In this document: in pieces, positions 6,555-15,017 of the stretch
Position numbering within the stretch: position 1 is the first letter of the stretch
Layout: each line of letters starts with the position of its first letter
Origin: a virus
Strand: one strand, 5' to 3'
IMG/VR virus record: IMGVR_UViG_3300020053_000593
Span: 1-34,252 of that record
Length of the DNA: 34,252 bases
Made by a program: the position numbers and the translations under genes
The notes under the pieces: generated by a model
The model's input: only the letters and a program-made list of their open reading frames with translations
The model's database searches: none
Told to the model about the DNA's origin: nothing

Positions 6555-7058
6555 ATGGAACAATACAGAGGGGCATATCCTACCAGAAGTGTTGAACATG
6601 TCAGGCTAATTGAAGGCCATGCATTTAGTGCTGGATTAGTTGCTGATTACGACAATAAAATAGCAGATGGATCTAGTATTGATATTGTGATTGCTTTTCC
6701 TTCTGGAGTGAATCCTGTATTTACAATTAGTGGTTTATCTAGTGGTAATGCAGTCGGGTACTTGTATGAAGGTGCTAGTGCGACAGGTGGTACATCATTA
6801 CCTATTATTAACAGAAATCGCGCAAGCACATTATCTAGCACAGGTGTAGCTTTAGCTAACCCTACAGTCTCTAGCACAGGCTCATTGATATTGAAAGAAA
6901 TACTCACAGGTGGTGTAGGTAAAAAAGGTGGTGGCGGTGAAGTAGGCGGTAATAACATTATCCTTAAAGGATTAACTAATTACCTATTTAGGTTAACTAA
7001 TGCAGATGGAAACAACAATTCACATGCAATGGAAATAATAATAAGTTGGACTGAGTAA
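6555..7058 (+). CDS. Predicted beta-sandwich virion protein
   Basis: This 167-residue protein resembles a phage family with VRLIEGHAFSAG, alternating beta strands, a PIINRNR segment (about 85-91), a Gly loop with VGKKGGGGEVGG and a last strand before MEIIISWTE. Members of this family occur beside head genes and look like jelly-roll decoration or tail-surface proteins; the exact place in the virion is not known. No signal peptide is seen. It abuts the 44-residue gene upstream and shares one base with the next start. Confidence 0.65.
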   Translation: MEQYRGAYPTRSVEHVRLIEGHAFSAGLVADYDNKIADGSSIDIVIAFPSGVNPVFTISGLSSGNAVGYLYEGASATGGTSLPIINRNRASTLSSTGVALANPTVSSTGSLILKEILTGGVGKKGGGGEVGGNNIILKGLTNYLFRLTNADGNNNSHAMEIIISWTE

Positions 7059-7330
7059 TGGTAGCTAAGAAATATCAAAACCCTAAAGGTGGATTAAATG
7101 AAGCTGGACGTAAACACTTTGAAAGTAAAGATGGTGGAGATCTTAAACCACCACAAAGTTCTGGGACTGACGGCCGTCGTGTCAGCTTTGCTGCACGCTT
7201 TGCTGGTATGTCTGGTCCCTTAAAAGATGAAAAAGGTAGACCCACACGATTAAAGAAAGCATTACAAGCTTGGGGTTTTAGTAACAAAGCAGAAGCAAGA
7301 GCATTTGCTAATAAACATAAAAAGGGATAA
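7058..7330 (+). CDS. DUF6321-like small basic protein
   Basis: This 90-residue protein has the pattern GGLNEAGRKHF, DLKPPQSS, RRVSFAARFAGMSG and GRPTRLKKALQAWGF. It matches small phage proteins of the DUF6321 type, in which a GLT..GR start, LKPP, RR.SFC.R..GM and PTR blocks are conserved. They are basic and probably bind nucleic acid or act in the virion, with no known reaction. In most relatives a Cys stands where this copy has an Ala in SFAARF. It lies in the same run as the other basic small proteins. Confidence 0.75.
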   Translation: MVAKKYQNPKGGLNEAGRKHFESKDGGDLKPPQSSGTDGRRVSFAARFAGMSGPLKDEKGRPTRLKKALQAWGFSNKAEARAFANKHKKG

Positions 7331-7332
7331 TT

Positions 7333-7755
7333 ATGGCTGAAATGTATATGCCGCGTCACATGATGACATTGTCAGAAGCAGAAAAGAATATTGTTAAATA
7401 TCATCGTGACACTATTAAATCTGGGAAAGTTGGTCGAGATTCAGAAGGTCGTCCAGTTACTGTATATTCTACAGGTATTATTATTCCTGAAGGACCAAAC
7501 AAAGGTAAATATGTTTCTGTTCCTGGATATGTAAGAGATTTGGGTAAAGTAATTACCAATGAAGATCAGTTATATGATATTTGGAAAAAAGACATTGAAG
7601 CTGGTAAATTTCCAATATATGACAATGCTCAACAACTTAATAAAAGATCAGAAGAAATACACACAATTATGGATCAAGAAGAGCAAGAAGCTATGCAATC
7701 AATGAAAAATCCAAGATTAAAAAACAGAGGACTATTAATGGGAGTAGGGAAATAA
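7333..7755 (+). CDS. Conserved-looking phage protein upstream of portal
   Basis: This 140-residue protein begins MAEMYMPRHMM and has a globular centre (GRPVTVYSTGIIIPEG and YVSVPGYVRD), then a long acidic helix with DQEEQEAMQSM and a basic end. I recall similar proteins directly before T7-like portal genes of marine phages, but they have no assigned role. An AAGGGATAATT ribosome site precedes the start. It ends one base before the portal start and could be an assembly factor for portal or head. Confidence 0.6.
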   Translation: MAEMYMPRHMMTLSEAEKNIVKYHRDTIKSGKVGRDSEGRPVTVYSTGIIIPEGPNKGKYVSVPGYVRDLGKVITNEDQLYDIWKKDIEAGKFPIYDNAQQLNKRSEEIHTIMDQEEQEAMQSMKNPRLKNRGLLMGVGK

Positions 7756-7756
7756 T

Positions 7757-9316
7757 ATGGTAGACATGATGAGATTAAAAGCTGAAGATGTTTTAAAAAG
7801 ACATGAGAAGGCTTTAATTAAGAAAGAAGACTTTAGAAGTTTATATGAAGAATGTTATGAGTTTGCTCTACCACAACGTAACCTATACGATGGTCATTAC
7901 GATGGTAAAGTAGGTGGAACGAAAAAGATGAATCGTGTATTCGATTCTACTGCAATTAATTCTACACAACGATTTGCTAACCGTATGCAATCTGGCATAT
8001 TCCCTCCACAAAGAAAATGGTGTCGATTAGAACCAGGATCAGACATTCCAATGGATCGTCAGGCAGAAGCTCAAGCTGCATTAGATCTTTATAATGATAA
8101 ATTATTTGATACATTAAAACAATCTAACTTTGATGTTGCTATTGGAGAGTTCTTACTTGATTTATCTGTAGGTACAGCTGTTATGATGATACAGCCAGGC
8201 GATGACTTAAGCGCAATTAACTTTATTCCAGTACCACAGTACTTAGTATCATTTGAAGAAGGTGCTAATGGTCAGATTGATAATGTTTACAGACGTATGC
8301 GCATGAAAGGCGAATCAATCCAAAGGCAATGGATGGATGCAAACATACCAGCAGATTTGCAAAAAAAGATTAATGATAAACCAACAGATGATGTTGAGCT
8401 AATTGAAGCAACTATTTTTGATCAAAAGCGTGGTGATTATTGCTACCATGTAATTCACAAAGAATCTAAAACAGAGATCGTGTACAGACGTATGAATTAC
8501 AGTCCTTGGATTGTATCACGTTATGCTAAAGTCGCTGGTGAGATCTATGGTCGTGGTCCATTAATTACTGCACTGCCTGATATTAAGACATTAAATAAAA
8601 CATTAGAGTTAGTATTAAAGAATGCATCTTTAGCGATTGCTGGCGTTTATACAGCTGCTGATGACGGTGTATTAAATCCTAATACAATTAAAATTGTTCC
8701 TGGAGCGATTATTCCAGTAGCACGTAACGGTGGTCCACAAGGTGAATCACTCAGACCATTACCACGTGCGGGTGACTTCAATGTCTCTAACATTGTGATG
8801 AATGATTTACGTATGAATATCAAGCGTATTCTTCTTGATGAATCATTACCACCAGACAACATGTCAGCTCGATCAGCAACAGAAGTTGTAGAACGTATGA
8901 AAGAATTATCACAGAATTTAGGTTCTGCTTTTGGTCGCTTGATTAATGAAACAATGATTCCATTAGTATCCAAAATACTGCAAGTGATGGATGAACGTGG
9001 TATCATTGCATTACCACTAAAAGTGAATGGTTTAGAAATTAAGATTGCACCAGTAGCTCCATTAGCCATGGCACAGAATATGGATGATGTGCAAAACATT
9101 TTACAATATGCACAGATTGCACAACAAGCTGGACCAGAAGGTGCAATGACTATTAAGATTGACGAAATGATGGATTACATTGCTGAGAAATTAGGCGTAC
9201 CACAACGATTACGACCAACACCAACTGAGCGTGCAATTATGAAAGAACAAGCATCACAAATGGCACAGATGGCACAGCAGCAAGAAATGGCCATGATGCA
9301 ACAACCACAAGGATAA
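7757..9316 (+). CDS. Portal / head-to-tail connector (T7 gp8 family)
   Basis: This 519-residue protein belongs to the T7-like head-to-tail connector family (T7 gp8, 536 residues). Visible signatures are FDSTAINSTQRFANRMQSG near residues 55-73, the PPQRKWCRLE that follows, a long stem with YGRGPLITALPDIKTLNK, and RSATEVVERMKELSQNLG near 375. Twelve copies form the ring at one head vertex through which DNA enters and to which the tail attaches. The C-terminus is rich in Met and Gln (QMAQMAQQQEMAMMQ), probably a flexible tail. Its neighbours, scaffold and capsid, support the call. Confidence 0.95.
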   Translation: MVDMMRLKAEDVLKRHEKALIKKEDFRSLYEECYEFALPQRNLYDGHYDGKVGGTKKMNRVFDSTAINSTQRFANRMQSGIFPPQRKWCRLEPGSDIPMDRQAEAQAALDLYNDKLFDTLKQSNFDVAIGEFLLDLSVGTAVMMIQPGDDLSAINFIPVPQYLVSFEEGANGQIDNVYRRMRMKGESIQRQWMDANIPADLQKKINDKPTDDVELIEATIFDQKRGDYCYHVIHKESKTEIVYRRMNYSPWIVSRYAKVAGEIYGRGPLITALPDIKTLNKTLELVLKNASLAIAGVYTAADDGVLNPNTIKIVPGAIIPVARNGGPQGESLRPLPRAGDFNVSNIVMNDLRMNIKRILLDESLPPDNMSARSATEVVERMKELSQNLGSAFGRLINETMIPLVSKILQVMDERGIIALPLKVNGLEIKIAPVAPLAMAQNMDDVQNILQYAQIAQQAGPEGAMTIKIDEMMDYIAEKLGVPQRLRPTPTERAIMKEQASQMAQMAQQQEMAMMQQPQG

Positions 9317-9318
9317 TA

Positions 9319-9582
9319 ATGGCTGGATGGGAAGATTTACAAGAAGCATTGCCTCTTGAAAAAGGTGATGGTCTACAAAAGCGAGATGATTTAGATCGTC
9401 TTTGTTTACGTGTCCTAGGGGGTGAGGACGGGGAGAAGTTAATGAAATGGCTGCGTGAAGCAGTTGTTGAGCAACCTGTTGCCTTGCCAGGTAGCGATCC
9501 AAGCTACGCATTTTACCGTGAAGGACAAAATTCAATAGTTAAGGATTTAGAAGCAAGGCTAATTAGAGCAAGGAAATTATAA
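9319..9582 (+). CDS. Bbp19-like small phage protein
   Basis: This 87-residue protein resembles the Bbp19-type domain of podoviruses, with a helical front, then ALPGSDPSYAFYREGQNSIV followed by KDLEARLIRARKL. Members lie between portal and scaffold genes as here, and are thought to be minor virion or assembly factors, without a proven role. It overlaps the scaffold start by one base (TAATGG). Confidence 0.7.
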   Translation: MAGWEDLQEALPLEKGDGLQKRDDLDRLCLRVLGGEDGEKLMKWLREAVVEQPVALPGSDPSYAFYREGQNSIVKDLEARLIRARKL

Positions 9583-10391
9583 TGGAAGAAACACTCGAGC
9601 CTAGTGTGGATCAAGAAAGCACTGGCCTACTCGATGGAGCAAGTCCAGAAGTCGAAGAAGCTAATGCTGAGAGTCCACAAAAAGTAGAAATAGATCATCG
9701 TGATCCTGAAGAATTAAAAGCCAAAGCAGAATTTGCGGCTGAGTCTGAAGATAATGAACCACTAGAACGACCTGATTGGTGGCCTGAAAATTTCTGGAAA
9801 GCAGATGAAGATGCTCCAGATTTAGAAGGCATTGCTAAATCATGGATGGACTTACGTAAACAAATCTCTCAAGGTAAGCACAAGGCGCCAGCAGATGGTA
9901 ACTATGATTTATCTGCATTTGGTCCTACACCAGAAGATGACCCATTACGTAACCATGTTGTGACCTGGGCATCTAAGTATGGTGTGAGTCAAGCTGCGTT
10001 AGATGATCTTGTTAGTGAAGTTGTAGAAAGTAACATGCTTAATGCAGAAACTCAACAAATTAACTTAGAACAAGAGCGTAAATCTTTAGGCCCTAATGCT
10101 GATGTTAGAATTAATGGTATTGTAAAATGGGCATCTAGTTTAGTTCAAAAAGGCGTTTGGGGTGAGGATGACTTTGAAGAGTTTAAAGTAATGGGTGGTA
10201 CTGCAAAAGGTATTGCTGCATTAGAAAAACTGAGAGCATCTTATGAAGGTCGACTTCCTGTCGAAACTACTCCAGTCGAAGGCGCACCATCTAGAGAAGA
10301 GTTATATCAAATGGTAGCAGATCCTAGATATCAATCTGATCCATCCTACCGTCAAAAAGTCGAAAGAGCATTTGCTCAAAATTTTGGCTAA
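9582..10391 (+). CDS. Capsid assembly scaffold protein
   Basis: This 269-residue, very acidic protein has an unstructured first third, a PDWWPENFWKADEDAPDLEG segment (about 64-83) typical of T7-like scaffolds, a middle with NYDLSAFGPTPEDDPL and a helical C-terminus with SREELYQMVADPRY. Scaffolds such as T7 gp9 guide capsid subunits into a procapsid and are then lost. Position between portal and major capsid is standard. The basic C-terminal helix that touches the shell in other phages could be the KVERAFAQNFG end. Confidence 0.9.
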   Translation: MEETLEPSVDQESTGLLDGASPEVEEANAESPQKVEIDHRDPEELKAKAEFAAESEDNEPLERPDWWPENFWKADEDAPDLEGIAKSWMDLRKQISQGKHKAPADGNYDLSAFGPTPEDDPLRNHVVTWASKYGVSQAALDDLVSEVVESNMLNAETQQINLEQERKSLGPNADVRINGIVKWASSLVQKGVWGEDDFEEFKVMGGTAKGIAALEKLRASYEGRLPVETTPVEGAPSREELYQMVADPRYQSDPSYRQKVERAFAQNFG

Positions 10392-10397
10392 AATTGC

Positions 10398-10427
10398 TTG
10401 ACAATAGGCTTTGTTCCCATGTAAAAT
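10398..10427 (+). promoter_or_regulatory. Consensus sigma70 promoter for major capsid
   Basis: A perfect TTGACA (10398-10403) is followed, after 18 bases, by TAAAAT (10422-10427, 5 of 6 matches). Transcription would start near 10434 and give the capsid and the 93-residue gene extra transcripts, ending at the hairpin at 11732-11755. The -10 box lies within the loop of a 16-bp inverted repeat. Confidence 0.7.
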
Positions 10428-10560
10428 CGGGAATGAGGCCTATTACATATTCATGTAACCCTTAAACGCAAGTAGTCTTGTCGACTGGCTATCGTTAATA
10501 GCAAGCACGGCCCAGACATCTCTGGCACACCACAGCGATTAATTTACTTTTATTAATTAC
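10403..10560 (+). promoter_or_regulatory. Structured leader upstream of major capsid
   Basis: This gene-free stretch can form at least five hairpins: a 16-bp stem with four central positions that are wobble or A-U pairs (10403-10418 with 10429-10444), then TTACAT/ATGTAA (10443-10458), AGTC/GACT (10474-10486), GCTAT/ATAGC (10488-10502) and CCAGA/TCTGG (10512-10525), and a loose ATTAAT pair (10538-10557). Such a dense row is unusual in this genome. It may protect or control translation of the abundant capsid transcript, or the first stem may act as an operator around the promoter. Two AUG-UAA minimal reading frames occur at 10419 and 10453. Confidence 0.55.
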
Positions 10561-10573
10561 TAAGGAGCTAATA

Positions 10574-11416
10574 ATGGCTATTGGATTATCTAATGCTTTT
10601 GTTACCCTATTTGATGCCGAAGTTAAACAGGCTTACCAAGCTAAAGCGCAGTTAGTTGGCGCAGTAAGACAAAGACGTGGCGTTGAGGGTTCAACAGCAA
10701 AATTCCCGAAAGCGGGTAAAGGCGTAGCAACATTACGTATTCCACAAACAGACGTAACACCATTGAATGTGGATTTTTCACAAGTAACAGCAACAATGGA
10801 AGATTGGAATGCAGCAGAATATTCCGACATCTTCATGCAACAAAAAGTTAACTTTGACGAAAGACAAGAATTAGTACAAGTTGTTGCTAATGCTATCGGT
10901 CGTCGTCAAGACCAACTTATTATTGATGCTTTAACAGCATCTTCAACATCAAACACTGTTTCTAATGACATCGGTGGTACTGACTCTAACTTAAACTTAG
11001 ACAAGCTTTTAGCTGCTAAGAAAGCTTTAGATAAAAACAACGTACCTCCACAAGATCGTCACATGGTAATTCATGCTAATTCTTTAGCTGCATTACTAGG
11101 CGAAACAGAAGTTACTTCATCTGACTACAACTCAGTTAAAGCTTTAGTATCTGGAGAAATCAATACATTCTTAGGTTTCAATTTCCATGTACTTGGCGAC
11201 AGAGTTGAAGGTGGTTTAGCTGTTGACGGTTCTTTAGATAGAACTATCTGGGCATTCCACAAAGATGCAGTTGGCTATGCTGAAGGTATGGGTCCTAAGA
11301 CAGAGATCAATTATGTTCCAGAAAAAACATCATTCTTAGTGAATGCTATGTTTTCAGCTGGTGCAGTAGCGATCGATGCTGAAGGTATTGTTCAAATCAC
11401 ATGTCGTGAAGCTTAA
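10574..11416 (+). CDS. Major capsid protein
   Basis: This 280-residue protein begins MAIGLSNAFVTLFDAEVKQ and carries features of HK97-fold capsids from marine podoviruses: an N-terminal helix, an extended loop with QRRGVEGSTAKFPKAGKGVA, a spine-helix region near 130-150, and a C-terminal core with GEINTFLGFNFHV and RTIWAFHKDAVGYAEG. A strong AAGGAG ribosome site, a dedicated promoter and a leader suit high expression. Length is below T7 gp10A (345), typical for this class. No -1 frameshift extension as in T7 gp10B is evident. Confidence 0.93.
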   Translation: MAIGLSNAFVTLFDAEVKQAYQAKAQLVGAVRQRRGVEGSTAKFPKAGKGVATLRIPQTDVTPLNVDFSQVTATMEDWNAAEYSDIFMQQKVNFDERQELVQVVANAIGRRQDQLIIDALTASSTSNTVSNDIGGTDSNLNLDKLLAAKKALDKNNVPPQDRHMVIHANSLAALLGETEVTSSDYNSVKALVSGEINTFLGFNFHVLGDRVEGGLAVDGSLDRTIWAFHKDAVGYAEGMGPKTEINYVPEKTSFLVNAMFSAGAVAIDAEGIVQITCREA

Positions 11417-11430
11417 TAAGGAGATAACAC

Positions 11431-11712
11431 ATGGCTTATAATAAAGACAATCTACAACCGATAGGTGGTCAGTCTAAAGCTGGTAATGCTCCTCAAATGT
11501 GGAGCTATACAGCACCTGGCACTGATGCACTTGCTGATATCAATACATCAGGTTACTTCAATGACGCATCATCAGTATTAAAAGTTGGTGACTTAATTCA
11601 TGTATGGGATGCTTCTGTGCCTACATCGTCTTTAGTTACTGTACTTTCTAATGCTTCTGGCGTAGTTGATGTATCTGACGGTACAGCACTATCAGTCGCA
11701 GACGCTGACTAA
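11431..11712 (+). CDS. Small capsid-associated protein, likely decoration or stabilising
   Basis: This 93-residue protein begins MAYNKDNLQPIGGQSKAG, followed by WSYTAPGTDALADIN, GYFNDASSVLKVGDLIHVWD and several beta strands. Small beta proteins with the LSPIGG-SRAG type start and VGDLI core are frequently found right after major capsid genes and are presumed head decoration or head-surface proteins. A strong AAGGAG site precedes it, 14 bases after the capsid gene. The decoration role is inferred from place and composition. Confidence 0.7.
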   Translation: MAYNKDNLQPIGGQSKAGNAPQMWSYTAPGTDALADINTSGYFNDASSVLKVGDLIHVWDASVPTSSLVTVLSNASGVVDVSDGTALSVADAD

Positions 11713-11731
11713 GTTGTAATATATTGCAGAA

Positions 11732-11755
11732 AGGTAGGTACTTCGGTGCCTACCT
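11732..11755 (+). terminator. Intrinsic terminator with cUUCGg loop
   Basis: AGGTAGGTAC (11732-11741), loop TTCG, and GTGCCTACCT (11746-11755) form a 10-bp stem with one wobble pair and the very stable C(UUCG)G tetraloop. The following sequence ATTTGCACATTT is only moderately T-rich, so termination may be partial. It stands after the two capsid genes, as T7's main terminator does after gene 10. Confidence 0.85.
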
Positions 11756-11779
11756 ATTTGCACATTTAAAGGAAAGAAA

Positions 11780-12394
11780 ATGGCTACAGGTGATACCGAT
11801 ATCAAAATATGTTCCGATGCATTACTAATGCTTGGTGCTAATCCTATATCATCATTTACTGAAGGCACAGATGAATCTAATATCTGTTCTAGACTTTATC
11901 CAGATATTAAAATTAGAACATTAACCATGTATCCATGGTCATTCTCATTCAAAAAAACTGCATTAGCAAGATTAGTGACTACCCCAACTAATGAATACAA
12001 ATATGAATATCAACTACCCTCTGACATTATTGGGAGACCTAATGCTGTATATGATGCAGATGAGATAGGCTCACCAAAACGCAGAGAGTATCGTCTTATA
12101 GGTAGTAAATTATTAACAGATTATGAAGAAGTATATATAGATTATCAATATAATATTTCTGAATTTGCATTACCACATTACTTTGTACAATTACTAAAAT
12201 ATGAAATGGCTTGGCATTTAGCTATGCCAATTACTGATCAACCTGATCGTGCAGAATATTGGAGAACAGTTGCAGAAGGTACTCCAGGTGAAAATGGTCG
12301 TGGTGGTTATATGAGACAAGCAATGAGGATTGATGGCCAAGGCAATCCAACAAATGCAATACAAGATTTTTCATTAATTGATGTGAGGTATTAA
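11780..12394 (+). CDS. Tail tubular protein A (T7 gp11-like)
   Basis: This 204-residue protein matches T7 gp11 (196 residues): a start with DTDIKICSDALLMLGANPI, then SNICSRLYPDIKIRTL, YPWSFSFKKTALARL and a middle with YEYQLPSDIIGRPNAVY. Copies form an adaptor ring below the portal to which the nozzle and fibres attach. AAGGAAAG precedes the ATG and the stop overlaps the next start (TAATGG). Confidence 0.92.
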   Translation: MATGDTDIKICSDALLMLGANPISSFTEGTDESNICSRLYPDIKIRTLTMYPWSFSFKKTALARLVTTPTNEYKYEYQLPSDIIGRPNAVYDADEIGSPKRREYRLIGSKLLTDYEEVYIDYQYNISEFALPHYFVQLLKYEMAWHLAMPITDQPDRAEYWRTVAEGTPGENGRGGYMRQAMRIDGQGNPTNAIQDFSLIDVRY

Positions 12395-14358
12395 TGGCTA
12401 GGTTTGTTGATATTCAAACAAACTTTACCAGTGGAGAGTTAGATCCACTAGTACGTTCTCGTATTGATTTAGATTCATACAAAAATGGCTTGCAAACAGC
12501 TCGCAATGTTATATGTCAACCACAAGGTGGCGTGCATCGTAGGCCAGGAAGTAAGTTTTTAGCTGAACTAGGTGGCAGTCCAGAAAATGGTGTACGTCTT
12601 GTGCATTTTGAATTTTCAGTTAGCGATAGTTATATGTTGGCTTTTACCAACAATCGCATGTATATTTTTAAGAATAAAGTATTGCAAACCGATATTAATG
12701 GATCAGGTGATAATTACCTAACAACCACTATTGCAAGTGCTAGATTAAATGCAATGTGTTTTACACAGTCAGCAGATACATTGATTGTTGTAGACGAAGA
12801 TATGGCTCCAAAAAGAATTACCAGAACAAGTGACACGAGTTGGTCTATTTCTGATATTCCATTTAACTCTATTCCACAATATGCTTTTACTTTATCAACA
12901 AGCAATCCAGCTGCTACGTTAACTCCTAGTGATGTAACAGGAAAAGTAACGCTCACTGCCAGCACATCAGTATTTACAGCAGCTCATGTTGGACAATATA
13001 TTAATGCTGAACCGCAAGGTAGAGCTAGAATTGTTGAATATGTTAGTGCAACAAAAGTCAATGTAGTCACAGAGTTTCCATTTTTTGGAACAACAGCAAT
13101 TGCTTCAGGTGACTGGGAACTAGAAACAGGTTATGAAGATGTATGGTCAGCATCAAAAGGATGGCCAAGATCTGTGACTTTCCATCAAGGTCGATTATTC
13201 TTTGGTGGGTCTAAATCAAGACCATCAACAATATGGGGATCTAAAGTAGGATTGTTTTTTGATTTTGAACCAGTAGAAGGATTAGATGATGATGCTGTTG
13301 AGGCTACTCTCGATACTAATACTTTTAATGCTATCATTGATCTTATTAGCGGTAGAGATCTACAAATATTTACATCAGGTGGTGAGTTCGCTGTTATTCA
13401 AGAAGGTTTAACACCGATTACGCCAACAAGTTTTTTTGTATCCAATACATCAAGAAATGGTATCAAAGAAGGTGTGCGTGTCAAACAGCTAGAATCTGGT
13501 GTGTTATTTATACAAAGACAAGGTAAACAATTAGCTGAGATTGCATACTCTGATACATTCTTAACTTATGTCACTTCTAAAATCTCATTACTGTCTGGTC
13601 ATTTACTGAAAGGTCCAAAACGCATGGACTTGCGTCGTGCAGTAAATACTGATGAAAATGATTTACTATTTATTGTTAATGAAGATGATGGCTCAATGGC
13701 CGTGTTCTCTTTATTACGATCACAAAACGTTATTGCTGCATCTGAATTTACCACAGTAGGTAGCTATTTAGATGTAGGTGTGGATATTACAGATATTTAT
13801 ACTATTGTTAAACGGGATGATAATGGTACAGATAAATACTATGTTGAGGTGTTTGTGGAAAATCTACTAACTGACAGTGCAGTTATAGGCGGAGCAGTGG
13901 CAAGCTTGGATGCATCACATATTGATGGTTCCACAGTGAATGTGCTGTCAGATGGTTTAGTTGAGGAAGATCAGACAGCTGATAGTGCCGTGACTTTTAC
14001 TAATACTCCAACAACTTCGTGTGAAGTTGGTTTACCAATTAGTGTAGAAGTCAAGACTATGCCTATCGATTTAAGAGTGGTAGGTGGAACTCGTATTGGA
14101 TTTAAAAAACGTATTGTAGAAGTAAATGCATTGTTATATGAAACACAAAATATTGTCATTAATGGTAATTTAGTACCTATTCGTAGCTTAGGTATTAATG
14201 CATTAGATAATACAGTACCAGAGTTTACAGGAACAAAGGTATTGCATGGTATACTTGGGTATAGCAATGAAGGACAGATTACAGTTACACAATCTGCTCC
14301 ATTAAAAATGACATTGCTTGGTTTAGAATATAAAGTAGCAACACATCAAGGAACTTAA
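12394..14358 (+). CDS. Tail tubular protein B / nozzle (T7 gp12-like)
   Basis: This 654-residue protein begins MARFVDIQTNFTSGELDPL and continues RNVICQPQGGVHRRPGSKFL, a signature of podovirus tail nozzle proteins related to T7 gp12 (794 residues). The bulk is beta-propeller-like, with VDEDMAPKRITR, GWPRSVTFHQGRLFFGGS and TPTSFFVSNTSRNGIKEG. It probably forms the lower tail tube that contacts the cell surface. It is shorter than gp12. It overlaps the previous gene by one base. Confidence 0.92.
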   Translation: MARFVDIQTNFTSGELDPLVRSRIDLDSYKNGLQTARNVICQPQGGVHRRPGSKFLAELGGSPENGVRLVHFEFSVSDSYMLAFTNNRMYIFKNKVLQTDINGSGDNYLTTTIASARLNAMCFTQSADTLIVVDEDMAPKRITRTSDTSWSISDIPFNSIPQYAFTLSTSNPAATLTPSDVTGKVTLTASTSVFTAAHVGQYINAEPQGRARIVEYVSATKVNVVTEFPFFGTTAIASGDWELETGYEDVWSASKGWPRSVTFHQGRLFFGGSKSRPSTIWGSKVGLFFDFEPVEGLDDDAVEATLDTNTFNAIIDLISGRDLQIFTSGGEFAVIQEGLTPITPTSFFVSNTSRNGIKEGVRVKQLESGVLFIQRQGKQLAEIAYSDTFLTYVTSKISLLSGHLLKGPKRMDLRRAVNTDENDLLFIVNEDDGSMAVFSLLRSQNVIAASEFTTVGSYLDVGVDITDIYTIVKRDDNGTDKYYVEVFVENLLTDSAVIGGAVASLDASHIDGSTVNVLSDGLVEEDQTADSAVTFTNTPTTSCEVGLPISVEVKTMPIDLRVVGGTRIGFKKRIVEVNALLYETQNIVINGNLVPIRSLGINALDNTVPEFTGTKVLHGILGYSNEGQITVTQSAPLKMTLLGLEYKVATHQGT

Positions 14359-14360
14359 TT

Positions 14361-15017
14361 ATGGGAGCAGCAGTACCCTTCGCTGGGGCAACGATGACAG
14401 GAATGGGAGGCGCAGCAGCTACAGCTGGAACAGTAGCCGCTATATCTGCACCTATTGCTAGTGTTGGTGCGTCTATGATGATGAACCCAGCAATTCTTTC
14501 ACCTGGCGGTGGCGGATTGTTAGCTGGATTTGGCACAGCCTTTGATCTGTATAACAAATATTCTGGATTAATATCAGCTGGATTTTCAGGATTGCAAGCC
14601 GTAGGCGCATACAATCGTGGCCAGTATATTGAGCAACAATATCAACTGCAAGCAGAACAGATGCGTGTAGATCAAGAAATTAACAGGCTTAATATATTAA
14701 GAGCAGCTAACGATAAAACACGCGAATTAATTGCAACTAATGCAAGTGTTTTAGCTACAGGGTTTGCAGCGGGTGTCAATGGATTAGATGGTTCAGTAAA
14801 GCTTGTCACAAAGAAAAATGAAGAACGTTATTTACGTGATTTAAGTGCGTTAGAATTTAGTAGTATGTCATCTGAATTGTTTGAAGATGCGCAATATTCA
14901 TTACTTAATGCTGCTGCTGATCAAGCTGTCAATGGTTCTAAATTTGACGCTCTATATCACATTGGCAATGCGTATAGTATTTACAATCAAACGAAGGTTC
15001 CAACATGGGCAAGTTAA
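14361..15017 (+). CDS. Internal virion protein, T7 gp14-like
   Basis: This 218-residue protein has an Ala/Gly/Met-rich, hydrophobic N-terminus (about 1-70) and then a helical part with QYIEQQYQLQAEQMRVDQEI. Size, composition and place match T7 gp14 (196 residues), an ejection protein that enters the outer membrane to form the first part of the DNA channel. Sequence similarity to T7 is weak by eye, and the call leans on order. Its stop overlaps the next gene by 13 bases. Confidence 0.78.
   Translation: MGAAVPFAGATMTGMGGAAATAGTVAAISAPIASVGASMMMNPAILSPGGGGLLAGFGTAFDLYNKYSGLISAGFSGLQAVGAYNRGQYIEQQYQLQAEQMRVDQEINRLNILRAANDKTRELIATNASVLATGFAAGVNGLDGSVKLVTKKNEERYLRDLSALEFSSMSSELFEDAQYSLLNAAADQAVNGSKFDALYHIGNAYSIYNQTKVPTWAS

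Noticed and set aside
8647-9099. 150-codon antisense frame in the portal gene
   Set aside because: It is the complement of a well-recognised portal coding region, with no start signal or family.
10460-10535. tRNA-like fold ending in CACACCA in the capsid leader
   Set aside because: No T-arm consensus, no proper acceptor stem and no anticodon arm of normal size could be drawn.
11407-11430. T7 gp10B-like frameshift at the capsid end
   Set aside because: No slippery heptamer with open extension was found at the capsid stop.
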